This document shows positions 4,316-6,033 of a stretch of 6,033 nt of DNA, piece by piece. This DNA comes from Puniceicoccales bacterium. Lineage in GTDB: Bacteria; Verrucomicrobiota; Verrucomicrobiia; Opitutales; UBA953. Position 1 is the stretch's first letter, and each line of letters opens with the position of its first letter. The stretch covers positions 1-6,033 of the forward strand of contig JAITPT010000147.1 in NCBI GenBank assembly GCA_031289285.1, in the 5' to 3' direction. A model generated the notes under the pieces. It was not told where the DNA came from, searched no databases, and saw only the letters and a program-made list of their open reading frames with translations. Made by a program: the position numbers and the translations under genes.

Positions 4316-6033
4316 ATGAAAACACCCATGCTCCTCGGCGCGTTGCTTTGCGCCACAACACTCACACTCGCGCCACCGCGTCTCAGAGCCGAAGTCGAAA
4401 TCAAAGACTCCTTCGTCTCCAACTGGAGCGAAGGGAGCGTCAAACTCCGCTTCGCGACACTGACAATCACCTCGCCCGCGATTGCCAAGGCCATCTCCGA
4501 AGTGGGCACCACCGTCGAAATCGCTGACCTCCCGCCGTCGTTGGCGCGGCCAAAAGTTCGCGTTGTGACTCTTTCGCCGGGCAACCCCGCCGCCAACGCT
4601 CCCGACGACGGGATACGGACGCCCCATTTGCAAATCTACGCCCTCTTGCGCGACCCCGCCGCAAAGGAGGCAGTCGTCAAAATCAATTTCCGCGACAAGA
4701 CCGGAAAAGTCACTGGCACGGAATCGGTGCGCTGGAATTTAGCCGCCGCAAAAAAACCAGCAACGTCTCCGTCTGGTAGTTGGCACAACGCGCACCTATC
4801 GGGCATCGAAGCCCTCGGCACCCCCGACAGCGACGACCCGATTTTCGCCGTCTGGCGCGACAGTTCCAAGGCACTCTACGGCGATTATTACACAAGCCCC
4901 TTCGGCGGGCGCGGCACCTCCCGCGCCCAAACGCGCCGCACCTCCGACCTCGGCGCGATGTCGGTCTTAGGCGGACGCACCGCCATCACCGAGACCCTGC
5001 AAACACAACTCATCGCTGCCAGCGGCGGCGAAAAAGACGGCACTGGGCGCGTGTTGGAGCGCGTGTCCGTCGCCACTGTCACTGGCGTCGAAGTCAAAGC
5101 GCACCCCTACGCAAAAATGGCTGCCGACCTCAAACTCCCGCCGCTCGCGCCCTCCGCCGCCGCCACCCTCGCCGACTACGCCCCCGCCGACCGCCTTTTC
5201 GCCCACATCCGCGAACCCCGCGCCCTCGCCGCCATTTGGGACGGCTCCGACGACGCCGTCTCGCGTGTCGCCCCGCTGCTTGGCGGCGGCTTCTCCGACT
5301 ACGATTTGCTCGCCCGCTGCACGGCGCGTTTCGGCCTCACGCCGAAGGCCGCTCGTGCGTGGTTCTCTGGCGGCAACGTCGCCGAACTCGCCCTCATCGC
5401 GCCCGACGTATTTTTCCGCGACAGCACTGACTTCACCCTCATCATCCGCCCGAAGCCCAACGCCCCGACCCCCTTTGCGTTTCTGAAAAAAGTCCCCGGC
5501 CCGCTTGCCGTCCCGCTCCCCAACGGCGAGACCTTCTGGTTCGCCGCCCGCGACGGCCTCCTCTTCCTCTCGACGCACGGCGACGAGCTGACGCGCACCC
5601 TCGCCCGCAAAACGCCCCTCGCTCGCACCGACGAGTTTCGCGTGATGTCCGCCAAGCTCCCGCAGACGAGCGACACCCGCGCCTACGTGTATTTCTCCGA
5701 CGCCTTCATCCGCCGTCTCACCGGCCCTGAGGTCAAAATCGGCCAATTCCGCCGCGCCAACACCCGCGCCATTCTCACGCGCCTCACTGCCCTCGCCATG
5801 CTCCACCGCCGCGACCAAGGCACCGAACCCGCCAGCATCGCCGACCTCAAACGCAAGGGCTACTTGGACACCGACGCGCCCCTCGAAGACGAGTTTTCGC
5901 TGCGCCCGGGTTGCATCGCCGTCTCCAATAAATGGGGCACCCTCGCCCGCCTCAAAACGCTTTTGGAAAACCCCGCCACGACCGTCACCACCGACGAAGT
6001 CCGCGCCTACGAGCGTTACCGCGACAACTACGC
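4316..6033 (+). CDS. Large exported protein of unknown family, 3' end outside window
   Basis: The frame is open from 4316 to the last base (572 full codons plus two bases), so the protein is longer than 572 residues. A signal peptide is clear (MKTPMLLGALLCATTLTLA, with probable cleavage after RLRA at residue 25, before EVEIK), so the protein acts outside the cytoplasm. Residues about 26-145 look beta-rich, like an Ig-like or carbohydrate-binding sandwich. Residues about 286-460 (DYAPADRLFAHIREPRAL, then LLGGGFSDYDLLARC and AELALIAPDVFFRDSTDFTLI) have the feel of large DUF3352-like exported proteins of PVC bacteria; this is a weak recollection. No catalytic motif or transmembrane helix beyond the signal is seen. 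ATGs at 4292 and 4304 are in frame and would add 8 or 4 residues; 4316 gives the most typical signal peptide. The sense frame uses C-ending, GC-rich codons consistently, which supports it over the Arg-rich overlapping frames. Confidence 0.88.
   Translation, partial: MKTPMLLGALLCATTLTLAPPRLRAEVEIKDSFVSNWSEGSVKLRFATLTITSPAIAKAISEVGTTVEIADLPPSLARPKVRVVTLSPGNPAANAPDDGIRTPHLQIYALLRDPAAKEAVVKINFRDKTGKVTGTESVRWNLAAAKKPATSPSGSWHNAHLSGIEALGTPDSDDPIFAVWRDSSKALYGDYYTSPFGGRGTSRAQTRRTSDLGAMSVLGGRTAITETLQTQLIAASGGEKDGTGRVLERVSVATVTGVEVKAHPYAKMAADLKLPPLAPSAAATLADYAPADRLFAHIREPRALAAIWDGSDDAVSRVAPLLGGGFSDYDLLARCTARFGLTPKAARAWFSGGNVAELALIAPDVFFRDSTDFTLIIRPKPNAPTPFAFLKKVPGPLAVPLPNGETFWFAARDGLLFLSTHGDELTRTLARKTPLARTDEFRVMSAKLPQTSDTRAYVYFSDAFIRRLTGPEVKIGQFRRANTRAILTRLTALAMLHRRDQGTEPASIADLKRKGYLDTDAPLEDEFSLRPGCIAVSNKWGTLARLKTLLENPATTVTTDEVRAYERYRDNY

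Noticed and set aside
3916..4633. Minus-strand frames of 204 and 226 codons
   Set aside because: They run through the tandem repeat and the foldback element and end inside the start of the plus-strand gene; their repeated Arg/Gly/Glu sequence simply reflects the DNA repeat.
4780..5430. 216-codon plus-strand frame, extremely rich in Arg and Pro
   Set aside because: It is a shifted frame of the exported protein gene with highly biased composition and no domain.
4967..5818. 283-codon open frame on the minus strand
   Set aside because: It lies opposite the long plus-strand gene, translates to Gly/Ala/Glu/Arg-rich sequence typical of the antisense of GC-rich codons, and has no recognisable domain.

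Overview
The window holds two divergently oriented protein genes that both encode exported proteins, separated by about 1.1 kb of repeat-rich non-coding DNA. The organism is most likely a member of the Verrucomicrobiota (possibly Opitutaceae) or a related PVC-group bacterium. This is inferred from the DUF5703-type glycosidase, the LamG insertion, the large exported protein of unknown family, the lack of clear Shine-Dalgarno sites at either chosen start, and a repeat at the window start that looks like an intergenic repeat I remember from such genomes. It has not been checked against a database.

Layout. Positions 1-243 are the 3' flank of the first gene. They hold a small inverted-repeat cluster at the window edge and a weak terminator-like hairpin. 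Positions 244-3162 (minus strand) are a complete 972-residue secreted glycosidase-like protein: signal peptide, DUF5703-type N-terminal beta domain, a LamG/concanavalin-like insert whose strand order looks circularly permuted, then an (alpha/alpha)6 catalytic-type domain. Positions 3163-4315 are the divergent intergenic region. Going outward from the minus-strand gene it contains a GTGAA repeat cluster, a strong G-quadruplex motif, a 14-bp palindrome, a duplicated 50-60 bp unit built around TTAGACAGTCTAA, two tandem copies of a foldback element of about 162 bp (one degenerate, one nearly intact), and a pyrimidine-rich 11-12 bp tandem repeat. Positions 4316-6033 (plus strand) are the first 572 codons of a second exported protein that runs off the window and whose family I do not recognise.

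Working together. The first gene most likely acts on a polysaccharide or glycoconjugate outside the cytoplasm. Its long upstream region, with a duplicated palindromic box, suggests regulation by a dimeric DNA-binding protein. Nothing in the sequence ties the second gene to the same pathway, and the repeat elements between them may have separated once unrelated neighbours. The most interesting non-gene signal is the tandem foldback pair (about 3735-4068). The most interesting protein signal is the apparently permuted LamG domain nested inside the glycosidase.
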